64,000 nt of DNA from Gonapodya prolifera JEL478 (Eukaryota > Monoblepharomycota > Monoblepharidomycetes > Monoblepharidales > Gonapodyaceae). The first letter of the stretch is position 1. Each line of letters opens with the position of its first letter. This document shows positions 44,445 through 56,742 of this stretch, piece by piece. The notes below the pieces were generated by a model that had not been told where the DNA came from, did no database searches, and saw only the letters and a program-made list of their open reading frames with translations. The stretch is taken from assembly GCA_001574975.1 (NCBI GenBank), contig KQ965782.1:1-64000 (forward strand), given 5' to 3'. A program made the translations under genes and the position numbers.

Positions 44445-45872
44445 TCACGCGTCCACTTCCATTTCCACATAACCTCGTTTGCCCTGCTTTTCAGACCAGC
44501 CCCAGTCACGCTGCATGCCGTGTTCACCCAAACTAACATTCACATCAATTTTTCCTGATTTATCCGCAGACTGAACGCGTGCATAATTGTTGCCGACCTC
44601 GAGACCAGCATCATCCGCTTCTTCTTCCTCTTCACTATCGTTGTACAACTCCCGTTGAGATAGCTCCCCCGCTCCAGATTCGCCGAAAAGTGTTGCTGAG
44701 TATCCGTGAGAGGTGGGCCTTTCCCCAGAAGCAAACGCACCCGTGGGACCACGAGTGAGGATAGATGAGAGAGGAAGAGGAGCTTTCGGGCGTCGTGGGG
44801 TGAATTCTCCATGGGACCTCGATGCTTGGGCTGGGCGGTCTAGCAAGTTTCGAGGGGTGATGGCGACATGAGGAATCTTGCAGCTGTCCATCACTTTGCA
44901 CCAAGTCACATCATCGCAAGGCAACCTTTCAGTCGCTGCGATGATCCACACCTCTCCGAAATGAGATATTCCATCACTTTGAATACGTTTTGGAAGGGAA
45001 ACTCCTTCTCAGAGCTCGAATCACGTTCATCTGAGAATTCTCCCACCCATCGTTCAAAAACGACGAATCCACCCGCCCGTCCGAGCTACATTCCTCAGTC
45101 CGAGTGCATCCAATTAGTTTCAAAGCAAAGCACGACTAACCAACCCACCTTTCTTCTTCACGTCCTCCTCCTCTCCCAACTTGCACGACAAATCCTCCCC
45201 GCTCGCAATCGCTTCATCAAAACCAGCGACGGCTTTAGGCCACGATTTCTCCGCACTTTCCTTGATTCTGCTGCGTAGGGCGTCCTGGATGACGGCTTCA
45301 GGTCCCCGCGGTGTGGCAACCGGGAGAGTGGAAGGAATGTGGGGTGAAGGGAGGCTTAATGGATTTTGTCGCCGTCGGGTGGTGGCGAAGGGTCGTTGAG
45401 GGGTAGCCGAGTGGGATAGTGCAGCTGTCATGAGAGAGAATGGAGGATAAGAAGTGGATTGGAGGTCAAGGGGGTGTTGTAAAAGCGAAGACGGGTCAAC
45501 CGCCCAAAACCACGCGAGGAAACCAAACCAAATCATTGCCCGAATAATTTTCATTATTGTTGTCAAAGTTACAAAACTATGTTTGATTATATTTTCGTTC
45601 TTATCTGACTTTGTTCTATTTTCTTCATTGCCACTTCCAAATTGTAAACACGCGGGAGGTTGCTCCGATCTGCAGTACACTGGTTTCCAACTGTCAACTA
45701 ACGCGACGGGCAGGAGACCGCGAGCGCGATCCATTGGAATGCCAAGGGGTGACGCGGAAATTGAGCTGGATGGAGATCGTGATCTGGAGCGGCTGATTGA
45801 CCGGAACGAATCCCTCGAATATTCACTCCTGAACCGCGAGTAAGACCGAGAGCGACGTCGTGACGGGGACAT
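44445..45872 (-). CDS. Unknown gene, RS-rich start and acidic end (exons uncertain)
   Basis: Three separate minus-strand stretches look coding. An Arg/Ser-dipeptide part (SPSRRRSRSYSRF...) lies around 45872-45730. AVIQDALRSRIKESAEKSWP...DEAIASGEDLSCKLGEE lies around 45330-45130. GEVWIIAATERLPCDDVTW...VAITPRNLLDRP...NDSEEEEEADDAGLEVGN lies at 44951-44445. A fourth, GFVVFERWVGEFSDERDSSS, sits near 45065-45010. I could not find splice sites joining all four in frame, so they may be two genes. No family is recognised with confidence. Confidence 0.3.
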
Positions 45873-45928
45873 ATCCGGATGACGCTGACTAAATCTCGGA
45901 TGGTAGCGATCCCGCTCCCGAGAGTCTC

Positions 45929-47366
45929 TCAGTATTCTCTCTTGCTCTTTTTCTTTGAGGACTCATGGAATTTGTGAAAGGTTTGCCACACTTTCAAAAT
46001 GCGAAGAAGCTTTGATCCTTGCCCTGGAGTCTCTACATTGACAGCTATGGCAACTTCCTTGATAATTCCAGCCGCAATCCAGACCGTGCGATCAAGAAGG
46101 CCTCTTCGGGTAACTCTCTCCTTCGAAACTCTCCTTTTTGCATATGCTAGAAATGAGTTGAGGAGTTCTTCTGCATTATCGTGGAGGACTGTCGGCCAAT
46201 TTCTTCCGATGTTCTCAATCAGTTCAACAGAATGATACTCCAATACCGTGTTGGTGCACAATTCTTTGATATAACGTTCAGCTGCATCCTGCCACTCATT
46301 CGGTTGCACACGGGAGGCCAAGATGTCTTCGGTAAACTTCTTGATGCTTGCATCATTCGTTGCAAGAACTTGCAGTAAATCTTTTGGGGTGATTGAAAGA
46401 CCAAATGCCTCAGCATCCAAAAAAGAGCTTGATTCGTGCCGACCTGATTGGATGGGTCATGTGCAGGTGGTAATTGCCTCGATGCATAACGACATGCTTC
46501 CACCAATCATGAAACATGGCGGACAAATCAAGTCCTCGATGGGACCACTTCGTGACAAGCTCCGCGTCGAGAATGAGACCAAACTCGAAGGCCAAGATAT
46601 GTGAAGGTAAAGGTTGACTGTAACTGGCGCGATTGTATTCCGCAACCCGAGGCCAGGGAAGGAAATTAAATTTCTCGGTGAGAGCAGGAATTCGGTCCCC
46701 ATTGTTCGTCTGCGAATAAGCCGTTGTCGAAAGGTCCTCGATCCCACTGTTGGCACTTCTTGTTTGTGGTGTGTGGAGATTCAGAAAGTGCCAAATATCA
46801 TCCCTACGCGTTGTGAGCTAGGCCATCGTGAGCGAGATGTCAGTTTTAATTAGTATACTTCAAGGGGAAGAGAGTACATATAGGGGAATTGGGCTCACAT
46901 CGGCTCCATACTGCCGGTAGCCCTCACTTGTGAGAACCATCTTCACATTCTTCCCAACATTCTGAAATCTGTGGCTTCGCATCTCCCTATCAAGGTCGCG
47001 GTTGTCCTCATCTACGAAAATCTGATGGCAGTATCTCGGCAGCACCGCACCGCTTGCGAAAAGCTATCGAACGAAGTCGGGGATGTGGAGAAAATGATGC
47101 GAAGACCGGGAAGTCTTCTCGTATTGCAAGAATAAGCCGTAGAACGCTCCGTATCTTCCGTATCGATGAAGAAACCACCCCGCTTTTGTGTTGTTGGCGG
47201 AGGGGAACGCCCACAGGTCCCGCCATATCATGCCAAAGTAACGCGGATTGTCCAGCGTGTTAAAAATCATTGTCCGAACTTCTCTGGGCAGGTTGACGAA
47301 CGCCAATTTGGGAGCTGTGAGAGGCAGCGAGTGGTGGTTGGGCGGATGGATGCTGCGGAAGACCAC
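45929..47366 (-). pseudogene. F-box/ankyrin-like family gene with disabling changes
   Basis: ATG 47366 leads to an F-box-like motif (FVNLPREVRTMIFNTL) and the segment NTKAGWFLHRYGRYGAFYGL, followed by an ankyrin-like helix (LFASGAVLPRYCHQIF). An in-frame TAG at 47064-47066 separates HIPDFVR from LFASGAV. No GT...AG intron can remove it. After an intron near 46910-46800 a long frame runs through FEFGLILDAELVTKWSHRGL. It must shift by one base near 46430 to continue into DAEAFGLSITPKDLLQVLAT and the helical C-terminus ending at 45929. A stop plus a frameshift suggests decay. Short unrecognised introns are the alternative. Confidence 0.45.
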
Positions 47367-47390
47367 CCGACTGAGATCAATTACTTGTAA

Positions 47391-48884
47391 TATTGATTTT
47401 CTACCTTATCTTCCCGTCTCTTGTCCAGGCGCTCTCCTGCGTATTCTTCCAGGAGAGTAAGCCTTTATATTGAAATCGCAAGTGATGAACGCTAACGCTG
47501 CGTTACTTCCCTCTTCCTTCTACTCCCGTCTGACGAAGGATCAGGAACAAAGCGGCTGCTCGAATGGTGTAGTGACTCGAGTGGTGAGAGATGCAGAAGT
47601 GGCAACAGATGAACGTGAGTGATTCCTACGGATTTCATTCGCAATTTCGATCCCTGTGGCTTTCATTTTGCAGTTGCAACACTTTCAACTGGGTGCGAAC
47701 GAATTCCGGCCGCTCTCACTACATCGTGAGAGAGATGTTCCGGAACCACACACCTTCTGGGACTGATTTGTAAATACTCTGCGAGGCCGTTTATCTCCCC
47801 CTCCCCCCAACCCGTCTGTTCTGTTGCAGACTTGCTGTTATGGCGTTGCCGCAGTTTCGTAGTACATATATCTTTCTCTTGTATCCTCAAAGTGTGGGAC
47901 GTACTTTAACGTCCGCGATGTTGAGAGTGGTTTCATTGATGTTCGCGAGGATGCAGAGGCGAGATCCAGCAGGCGGTGGCTACAAGGCACAGTATTGGAG
48001 TCCGGAAGAAACAAGAAGAGAGGAAGCGTCTGAAGGTTGGGTACTTGGAGCAGTTTGTGATAAATCGTCCATGACCTTGACCTTTGCCGGGAACAAATGG
48101 CGAAAACGCACCTCATCGTACCCAACCTTCACGACCATGTTCGCATCTCGTCTACTCGTCCCCTTCAATAATTTTCCGGATCCTTTGTCTCCGACAACCT
48201 CGCCGTCCCAACGTTAGTTGATAATGTCGGTGAGAGTAGTGTGACTTCAATGTTCCGTTTAAAGCATTGGCGCTTTGTCCGTCGTCGAGTGAACTGTCCA
48301 GTCCCGAGGATGGAGTCGCAGAAACTTCATTTGTCTTCATTATCACCCCTTCAATATATCGAGTCTCCAGCCCACCCCTTCCCTTTTGTACTCACTCCCG
48401 TGACAGACGTGAGCTTTGCCCCACTCGGTAGCATATAACTTGCCCACTTTGCGTTGTCGCAAATTGACGAGGCTCAAACAGGAATGGGTGGTTGAAGGTT
48501 GCCGATTGGTGCTCCAAAAGGAAACATGGTGGTCCCGAGCCCAGGGAAAGCGCAGGTTGGAATGTTTGGAGAAGGGGAATCGCAGCAAGAAGAAATTGGG
48601 TGGGTTTGAAATCGAACAGATGTGTTGCTTTGGACGCCGAATATTCCTGTCACGAGGCAATTGGTATCCCAAAGATTGCTCGAAATCGGGAGCGGCGAGG
48701 AGGAAAAAGAGCGAGGACATAGAAATCGAACGGGAAAAGTGACGGAGCGTGGAGCGAGCGGGGATTGCACGGAGGGTGGGAGGAGAAGTGAGCGTAGAGA
48801 CAAGGACCGGACCGGACGATACAGTGCGACGGGTGGAGACACTGAGACTGACGTTACCAGCACATCCTAGCGCTGCAGGCGGAA
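47391..48884. other. 1.5 kb with no resolved gene
   Basis: The plus strand from 47591 to 48217 has protein-like stretches in changing frames (LQHFQLGANEFRPL, GTYFNVRDVESGFIDVREDA) joined by GT/AG candidates near 47616-47673 and 47773-47829, but no consistent model came out. The rest, up to the TBL1 start, holds only unpatterned frames and putative promoter. Confidence 0.3.
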
Positions 48885-51800
48885 ATGGCAGGCCTCCCGC
48901 CCGTACATCCGGTTACGCTGCACGCAGACCATATCAACATCATTGTCCACGCGTATCTTGTCGAATCCGCGTTCGCGCACTCTGCGTTTGCGCTAGCACA
49001 CGAGGCCGATCTTAGGCGCACGTTGCAGGCGAACCCGCGACCGGTGCCGGGGCTGCTGGTGCACGCGCTGCGAAAGGCAGCCGACCTCATTCGGCTGGAG
49101 CACCACGTAGACGACGAGGGAAACATCATCAGCTGCGATGCACCGTGGTCGCTGTTGACCGCCACGGAGCACAGACACTCGGTCGGCGCAAAGGTATGTG
49201 CGTGTCGCACGCCATTGCAACACGTCACTCACTCCACTTTTTCCTGTCGCTTCTCTCCTGCTCTTTTCACTCGACTACTCCTCTCTCCCACTCTCCTATC
49301 CAACTACTCTGCTGGCTCCCGTTTTGCTCTCTTCTGGCTACCACTTCGGTTATGACGTCTAACCTGTAACCCCACCCCCTCCGCTCCGCTGTACACGCCA
49401 CAGTCCTCATACCCGAAAAACTCACACCATCAGCACCACGACGGTCCTCCTCCCACAACTGCCCCACCTCCGTCTAACCCCCTTCCATCCCCACCACTCC
49501 CAACTCCCAACCCTGCTCCCGCGGCACCAACACAGTCCAACTCCTCCACCGCCACAGGCTCCCGGAAATCCAGCAAAAGGGACCGAAAATCGGACCGCAA
49601 GGACCGTGACCGCGACCGCGCGTCCGAGCGGGCAGAACGCGCCGCTGAGCGTGAGCGAGAACGTGCAGAACGGGACCGTGCCGAACTCGCAGCGACTGCC
49701 CAGACGACGCACTCTCCCAACGCCACTTCCACACCTACCTCCGCTCCCGCCACCGTACCGGTTCTAGGTCTGTCCGTCCCCACACCAACACCGACATCGA
49801 TGACAACACCCGCACCCACAATAGCGGGACCAGTCCCATCGCGAGCGCCACCCACCGCCACGCAGCCTGACCCCAAGCGGGCAAAACGGGACCACCAGGC
49901 TGGGGCGACGAGCAGTGAGAGGAGGAAAGATGGACCAGGCTCCTCCAAGAGCGATTCGGCCGGGGCAGGAGCTTCAGCAGTGCCGGTGGGTGGGGCTGAA
50001 CATGGTGGACCGAGCGGTTCTGGTGGAGTCGGAGCAATAGGAACAACCGGATCTACTGCTGCGGTTGGCCCACCAATCTCACACGGCATCGCGCCACACC
50101 CACCGATCCCACCTGCCACACTCACCTCCAGCACCGTCCCCTTCTCCGCCATGGACGTCGACCACACCGCCCGCGCTACCGACACCCTCGCGCAAACTCA
50201 GCAGGACGTGGATATTCCCATGACCGACGCCGCGCACAATGCCGCCCCGGCGCCTACAACCGCCACACCGTCCGCAAACTCTACCCCCGCGGCTTCGACT
50301 GCCACCGCGCCGCCTCCGGACGCCAAACCCCGCTCGCGGCGGCGCTCGCTTAGTCCTTCCCTGCGTCTTCTCTCGCCCGGATCCTACAATGCCGCGTTGC
50401 GGCCCAACCTTCTCCGCCCCGTCGAGCCCGGGGATGTTGACGACGTGGGAGATTGGGAGAGGGAGAAGATTGAGGTCATGTTGGCGCACACAAGCGAGGT
50501 TTTTGCGTTGGCTTGGCATCCAGGGGGTGGCTGGGTTGCGAGTGGGTGAGTTTGAAGCTGGATGCGGTGGGAGTGAAGTGTGGGGGCGGGGGAGGATGAC
50601 ACGGGGTGTACCTATTTTTGGGGGGTGTTGGGTGGAACAGTAATGGGTTGTAAGAGGTCTGGAATGAGGAGAAGTGGAGATCCGGGCTCGGCCGGCGAGG
50701 AAGGTCCTGTGTGGTACGCGGAAGTGCCCATACTTCGTTGGCGATTCGTTCCAGCTTATTGTGTTGAACCACACTGAAATTCACATGCCACCCACCCAAC
50801 CCAGCGCCGGCGACGCCACAGGGCGTATATGGCCCGTTCCGGCCACCCCAGGCACCCCAGTTGGTCCACCCTCACTGCTGCAACATAAGACAGCAGGGGC
50901 AGATGGCAAGGATGTGACGACGTTGGAGTGGAGTGTGAGTGTGGCAGTGTCGGTAGTATATGCGTCGACCCTGGTTGTTTGACAACTCAACGTCCCGTTT
51001 TCCGACACCCCGTGTCACCCCGCGTCAGCCTTCCGGCAATCTCCTCGCCACGGGCGCCTACGACGGCAAAGTACGTGTTTGGTCGACCTCCGGCACGCTC
51101 CTTCGCGAATGGAAGAAGCACAACGGCCCCGTGTTTTCGATCCGGTGGAATAAGCGTGGCAATTTGCTCCTCAGCGGAAGCGTCGATAAAGTCGCTGTCG
51201 TATGGGACGTCGCGGGCGTCGGACAAGGTCAGCAGCCCGAGGTTGGAGGTGGGGAGGTTGGAGCGAGGCAGATGTTTAGGTTCCATACACGTGAGTTCCG
51301 TGGTGTGGTGCGAGGGTTAGAGGGCGAGAAATAGGACCGACCTGATGTGTGTCGCCAACCCCGATATCCCCACACAGAACCCATCCTGGACGTGGACTGG
51401 AAAGACGACGTGACATTCGCGACATGCGGGTCGGACCGCAACGTGTATGTGTGCCAGCTGGGCAGTCTTACGGCCTACCGCAAGCTCACTGGGCACGTGC
51501 AGGAGGTCAATTGTCTCCGATGGGCGCCGGATGGGAACTGGATTGCGACATGTTCAGACGATATGACGGTACGTGCAGGGTTGGTTCTCGCCTTTTTGAG
51601 GGGTTTGACAAAGCGCCCCATCATATGCAGGTTCGCATATGGGACCCGTCCGCGACGGCAAACGCGTTACGAGTGCTACAAGGGCACACCAAGGAGGTGT
51701 ACACTGTGCGGTGGAACCCAGATACAGGAGGTGGCAGGATGTTGGCGAGGTGGGTTGTGGACAGCGCGGAACCCGGGTTTCTCGATGAAGCTCACTTCAC

Positions 51801-52257
51801 AAATCTTGCTCCCCACCCACGATCATCGCCAGCGGCTCCTTCGACTCCACAGTGCGTATATGGTCGGCGGATACTGGAGCGTGCCTACATGTGCTCGCGC
51901 GGCACACGGAGCCCGTTTATTCCGTGGCGTTCTCACCCAATGGTATGTACCTGGCGGCAGGTAGTTTTGACACGAGGGTGAGCGTGTGGCGAGTGAAGGT
52001 GGGTCCTTAGCGTGGATGATTTGAAGGGGTGAGACGGTGATCTGACTCGACGCTTGGGCTAGGATGACTTTTCGGTGCACAAGTCTGTGCGTGGCGCCAA
52101 CGGGATCTTTGAGGTGACGTGGAGTGCGGACAGCAGTAAAATTGCCGCGTGTTTCGCTGATTGGAAGGTGGGTTCTGCAGAGGGCAAACGTTTGTGTGCT
52201 CGACTGGGCTGATATCTACTTCGCGGGTTGCAGTTGATGGTTCTGTACATGGACTAG
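48885..52257 (+). CDS. TBL1/SIF2-type LisH-WD40 corepressor subunit
   Basis: ATG 48885 opens a LisH motif ([19 protein letters not shown]) and a helical dimerisation part, a long basic/Ser-Pro linker with [20 protein letters not shown], then eight WD repeats. Among them are [105 protein letters not shown] and [20 protein letters not shown]. It ends FADWKLMVLYMD at TAG 52255-52257. This order is that of TBL1/TBLR1 (SMRT/NCoR complexes) and yeast Sif2 (Set3 histone-deacetylase complex). WD repeats bind histone tails and the corepressor. About eight introns. The linker is unusually long (about 350 residues). Confidence 0.85.
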
Positions 52258-52505
52258 TGCTGGTCGAGGGGCGGAGGAGAGGGTGTGACGGGCGTTAGGG
52301 TAATGGCGGCGACATTGCGTTTTGGTGTACATACGAAAGAAGTAAAATATTGCTCACAAACGCAAAGAAGGTGAAGAGTGGAAGTGGGGAGAGTGATCGG
52401 GCGGTCGAGGCCTCAGATGTGACTGGCGGGATCGGCACAGATGTAGCCGGAAACACCGAACCATCGAGCGACAGTTTCCCCACGCAACGTCCGCAGATCC
52501 GCGCA

Positions 52506-53516
52506 ATGAGCAACATCAAATTCGCATGTCCCTGTGGATCCGTCACGGTGAGTGTCAGTCGTTGGGCAGGCCGAAACGTCCGCTGGGTTCCGATGGATGG
52601 GGATCCCGCCCAGAGAGTTCGCGTCGTTGGATGGTTCCAAAGAATGCACAGTAAAGGGGCTCTGGTGATCGAGACACGTGATATGCCCAACGGATGATCC
52701 CATTTGTTCCTCCCATTGTTCCTTTCGGTACCAACCTGTTTCATTACCATCACCAACCAAACATAGGCGGTCTCTAAGGCAGACCCTGTCCTGATGGCCT
52801 ACTGCCACTGCGACTCGTGCAGCCGGAACTACTGCTCGTACATCGCACCTATAGGACTCTGGAAAGTGACGGACGTAGAGATTACAGGGGAACTAGAGAC
52901 CAAGACGCTCACGAGTGGGCCAAACGCGACTCTGAGAAAGTCGTGCCCAAAGTGGTAAGTGGGATGTTGGTTACGACGGGACAGGGACAACAGTGGGTCT
53001 GACGTTCTCAATTAGTCACTCGAGGTTCACGACTGACCCCGGGGGCAAAGGACACATTGCGGTGCTGGTACGTTTGGTCGACATTCTTGGTGCTTGTGCT
53101 TTAAGGGCGTCTGATGGTCATGCCTCTACCGCAGTACCCCGTCTTATCTGAGGATATGGGCAAAAGCTGGTTCAAACCAGCCATGCAGTAGGTCTACTTC
53201 TTACGCCAATTGCTGGAGATACGTTTTAAAATACCGTGACAACCATCGTCTCAACTGCCTTCCATCCCATCCTGTCGCAAAATCACATCGTTCACCCCAT
53301 ATTTCAAGCATCTACTGTCAGGACGCAGAAGGTCGGAACTTACGACCCTCGACCATCAAGGACGGACTTCCAAAGTGAGTTTGCTTTTTTTTTTTGGCAC
53401 AGGGGGCATTGGGCTCGTGTCTCATCTTGTTGTGGTCGATGTTTAGATTCTACGATTTGCCGCCGGCTTTGGGTGGCACGGGAAAGTTGCTTGAGGAGAA
53501 CCATCCGACACTCTAA
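52506..53516 (+). CDS. CENP-V/GFA (glutathione-dependent formaldehyde-activating-like) protein
   Basis: The start ATG 52506 gives MSNIKFACPCGSVTV. A first intron of about 215 nt is followed by AYCHCDSCSRNYCSYIAPIG, KSCPKCHSRFTT, HIAVLYPVLSEDMGKSWF and HIYCQDAEGRNLRPSTIKDG, ending LLEENHPTL at TAA 53514-53516. The Cys sets (CPCG, CHCDSC, CPKC) are the two zinc sites of the GFA fold. Members include CENP-V and bacterial Gfa; most fungal ones have no known substrate. Six exons by eye. Length (about 150 residues) is normal. Confidence 0.8.
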
Positions 53517-53679
53517 TAAAATATTCGAAATTCAAGATGTGATAACTTAATAAGAAAATGAATGTGCTTGTTGTTGGAAGTGTCGTGCAAGTGTCTCCGT
53601 GACATTCGCACGTCACCAATGACCAAGGCTCGTTCGCCGCATCGAGTTGACAAGCCCAACAAACTCTGTCAATCTTCCA

Positions 53680-55026
53680 ATGTCGCTCTCCACCCTTCCA
53701 ACGGAGCTGCTTGTCGCAATCATGATCCTACTTCCGCCGCGGGTCGTCTTCACCATCTTGGCGCAGTTGTCGCACAACATTCGTGATGTTATCTTCGAAA
53801 ACAGTCTCACCTCGACTAACGGCCGGCCTTGGTTCCTTGCCAACATCCAGATCTCGTCCGCTCCTCCCGCCAAGGCCTTGATGCCTCGGAAACCCGTGTG
53901 GATCGATCGCTTTGTGCCGGTGACGATCAACGCGCATGGAGTAGTTCGGTTCGCGGCGGCGGCGGCCAGCTTCGTGTTTAGGAAGGAACAGGCGTACGAT
54001 GTCACGGCCATGTACTTGGAGAGCCTTCTGGCCCGACCCAGCTCACTTGCGGCATTAGGAATACGGCGGCTCTGTAACATGTGGCTATACAACACGGACT
54101 CTACTATCGAGGGCGTTGAGGTGATCGGCAATGCGGCCAATCTGTTAGTTCGAGGCGCTCCAGGATTGTGTCAGCCATCGTCCTGGGGGATCAAAATCGG
54201 CGGGATCCACGAAAGCGAGTGGTGGGAAGTTCTGAGGCAAGCTGCCAACAAGGACAGTCCTCTCGGGTCGCGACTCCGTTCGTTGGAAATTACCCTTCAG
54301 GTTCCATTCATTTCGTCAGCAAAATCAAAGAAACGCCCCCGTTCCTATTGTCACGTCCTTCAGCACCTGCAGCACCTGAAAGTCAAATCTTTCCAGGCAA
54401 TGAGATCGGTACATCTGGATCAGATTGAAGAAGTCTTGATGGATGTTACCGTTTTTTTGGAACGAGCCGGGGCGACAATTACAGATCTTGATCTTTGTTG
54501 GTTCCCCAAGGCGGGTCAGCTATGTTCGAACGTTGAAACTTTCGAACCTGTCAGAAAATGGGTTTTCTCAGAGTTCGACGCGCTACAAAGTGTTCGCGTC
54601 AACGTTGGATTCTTCGCATCGCTGGGCATTTCTGACGCTGACCAGCTCCCCCAATGCCGCTCTCTTTACCTCCTCATTCCTCGCCTGAAGTCGTCCTATC
54701 TGCTGAGGAATACTGAGGCTTCGCTTGGACTACTCATCGCCCACGTCATGCCACACCTCGTTCATCTGACGTGCGAGCTCCGAGCGCAGCTACCCGAAAC
54801 ACCGGACCCCAATCTCGCAACGTGGTCACTCATATTTCTTTCCTCAGGCGCCAAGAGAGTTTCACTCCGCGGGAAGGGTTGGGGAGGAGGCGCGTACGCA
54901 ACTGTCGAGTCGTGCAAGGAGTTTGCACAGAGGCTGCAGCAATCCTGTGCGCGAGTCAAGGTGGAATGGACGGGAGGTTTCGACGAAGCGTGGGAGTGGG
55001 GCGAAAGTGACACTGACTTGATGTGA
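53680..55026 (+). CDS. F-box-type protein (intronless)
   Basis: From ATG 53680 (MSLSTLPTELLVAIMILLPP) the first 45 residues fit an F-box: LPTELLVAIMILLPPRVVFT, then LSHNIRDVIFEN. The rest of the 448-residue product alternates hydrophobic and polar segments with poorly conserved leucine-rich repeats (HLKVKSFQAMRSVHL, ITDLDLCWFPKAG, SLYLLIPRL). F-box proteins link SCF ubiquitin ligase to substrates. Fungal genomes carry many fast-evolving ones. Absence of introns beside multi-exon neighbours is notable. Confidence 0.6.
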   Translation: MSLSTLPTELLVAIMILLPPRVVFTILAQLSHNIRDVIFENSLTSTNGRPWFLANIQISSAPPAKALMPRKPVWIDRFVPVTINAHGVVRFAAAAASFVFRKEQAYDVTAMYLESLLARPSSLAALGIRRLCNMWLYNTDSTIEGVEVIGNAANLLVRGAPGLCQPSSWGIKIGGIHESEWWEVLRQAANKDSPLGSRLRSLEITLQVPFISSAKSKKRPRSYCHVLQHLQHLKVKSFQAMRSVHLDQIEEVLMDVTVFLERAGATITDLDLCWFPKAGQLCSNVETFEPVRKWVFSEFDALQSVRVNVGFFASLGISDADQLPQCRSLYLLIPRLKSSYLLRNTEASLGLLIAHVMPHLVHLTCELRAQLPETPDPNLATWSLIFLSSGAKRVSLRGKGWGGGAYATVESCKEFAQRLQQSCARVKVEWTGGFDEAWEWGESDTDLM

Positions 55027-55350
55027 ACAAGAAGTGATTTCGCATATCATCTAGGAGCTTTCAACAATAGCTTGAAATTTTGATTAGTGCTATAAACCTG
55101 TGCGTCCAAGTCGGATTGTTCGTTTGTTGACAAAGCGAAGACTTCCTAATTCTTCCGCGGGTAATCTTTCCTGTGGTCCCCAAACCTGACCCAATCCAAC
55201 ACAAAGCGCCTCTGGTCTTCGCGCATTTGTTTCTGCTGGTACGGGCCGTGTTTGCAGAATGGGTCGATTGAGGTACATGGCGTTAATGTCTCCCCAATCC
55301 AACCTCTCAGCTGACCAAACGTCTGAACCCTCCCCAATCGATTTTTCGCC
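55027..55350. other. Intergenic region
   Basis: No gene is seen. It forms the upstream region of the MYND gene. Confidence 0.5.
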
Positions 55351-56400
55351 ATGGCAGACTTCTCCGCAATTTTTCAAACCCCAACGAACTTCCCGAACCC
55401 CGGCGACGAGAAGAATCCGAAAAAGCTCGTCGACGAAATGATGGCCTTCATCGTCAGAAACCCACTGGGCGCACACACCCTTACATCGCTACCCAAGTTC
55501 CTATGGGGCAAACGCTGCCTGAACATCATCGTCCCCTCGGCACCGTGGGGTGTGCTCGCAAAGACGGCGTACCAGTTCGAGAAGGAAACTTCCCTAGGGG
55601 GTGGCGGCACCTTCAACATTGGAGGCATGTTGCGGATCGCGGTCACGACGATCGCCAACTCTAGCTCCATTGCGCGGCAGAGCATCGCCAGCAAAGATCT
55701 CGGCATTTTTCCGGGGTACTTGAAGGACTGCGCTGACGCGTTCACCAAGGCATTGGACAGCACCAAGTCCGCAGAAGACTCCGCACACGTGGACCATCTG
55801 GAGCGCACGCTGGGCGGACCGCTGATCCCTGACGACGCGTATACGGAACTCGTCCTCACGGCAATACTGCTGCCCATCATGATCGCCGAACACACAGAGG
55901 CGTACGCCAAGACCATCCAAAGCTGCCCCGAATACGTGGCGGCCCGAGGAAGGCTTCTTGAAGCCCTACAGGACGGATCCCCAAGGTTTACCGGAGAGGA
56001 GAATGCCAAACACGGCGAGGAGGCGTGGAAGATCTTGAACGCCGAAAAGGGTGCCGAAATGGAACTCTTGAGAGACGATCCCACCAGAGAGCCGTTTGCC
56101 GCTATTTGTGGCGGGGCGAGTGCAAGCGCAAGTGCCAGTGCGGGGACGGACTACATTACCGCCGTCGCAACCGTCCGTCAAGACGCCAAGAAGTCTGACA
56201 TCGCCCGCATATGCGCGAACCCGTCCTGCCCCAACCCGCTCCCCGCCGACCAGCTCAGCAAGTGCTCGCGGTGCGGGTTCGCGCGGTTCTGTGACGTGGA
56301 CTGCCAGAGGGCGTTTTGGGGGCGGCACCAGAAAGTGTGCAAGCCGCAGGTGTGGAAGCAGAAGAGTGCCACGGCGGGGGCGGCGTCGACGGCGGCGTAG
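55351..56400 (+). CDS. MYND zinc-finger protein (intronless, 349 residues)
   Basis: The start ATG 55351 gives MADFSAIFQTPTNFPNPGDE. The first 260 residues are helical with no recognised domain (LGAHTLTSLPKFLWGKRCLN). Residues about 290-330 are a complete MYND finger: CANPSCPN...CSRCGFARFCDVDCQ...HQKVC, with all seven Cys and the His. The tail is Ala/Ser/Lys-rich. In fungi such proteins recruit partners through proline-rich peptides. It shares no clear sequence with the other MYND protein at 39.5-40.2 kb outside the finger. Confidence 0.7.
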   Translation: MADFSAIFQTPTNFPNPGDEKNPKKLVDEMMAFIVRNPLGAHTLTSLPKFLWGKRCLNIIVPSAPWGVLAKTAYQFEKETSLGGGGTFNIGGMLRIAVTTIANSSSIARQSIASKDLGIFPGYLKDCADAFTKALDSTKSAEDSAHVDHLERTLGGPLIPDDAYTELVLTAILLPIMIAEHTEAYAKTIQSCPEYVAARGRLLEALQDGSPRFTGEENAKHGEEAWKILNAEKGAEMELLRDDPTREPFAAICGGASASASASAGTDYITAVATVRQDAKKSDIARICANPSCPNPLPADQLSKCSRCGFARFCDVDCQRAFWGRHQKVCKPQVWKQKSATAGAASTAA

Positions 56401-56742
56401 GTCGGGGCTTGGGTTGGGGTCGAGAGATTTGATGGTTGTCCATTTGTGACATTCTGAAAATCGACCGTTTGAATCGTGCGCCGAGTGTGCAATGCGTGGT
56501 GGAGTGTTCGTTGATGTTACAGCACATGTCGCACTCTGACAAGATATTTGTTTGAATGGACCTGAACTAAATTGGTCCGAATCTCAAAAATATCGTGAAA
56601 CAATTTCATTACATATTTTGAGCATTGCGCCACGTTCTGTGAATGGGCTCGTTGGGTCTGACGAATGAACCAAGAGCAGTGACCACCTTTTCGCGCTCAA
56701 CCACTCATTTCCGTTCTTCCCTTCTGCCGGATTCCCGAGCTG
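56401..56742. other. Intergenic region
   Basis: No gene is recognised between the MYND gene and the next start. Confidence 0.5.

Noticed and set aside
47064-47066. Stop-codon reassignment or programmed readthrough at TAG
   Set aside because: Other intact genes here end normally at TAG, TAA or TGA, and the same gene also has a frameshift, so decay is simpler.
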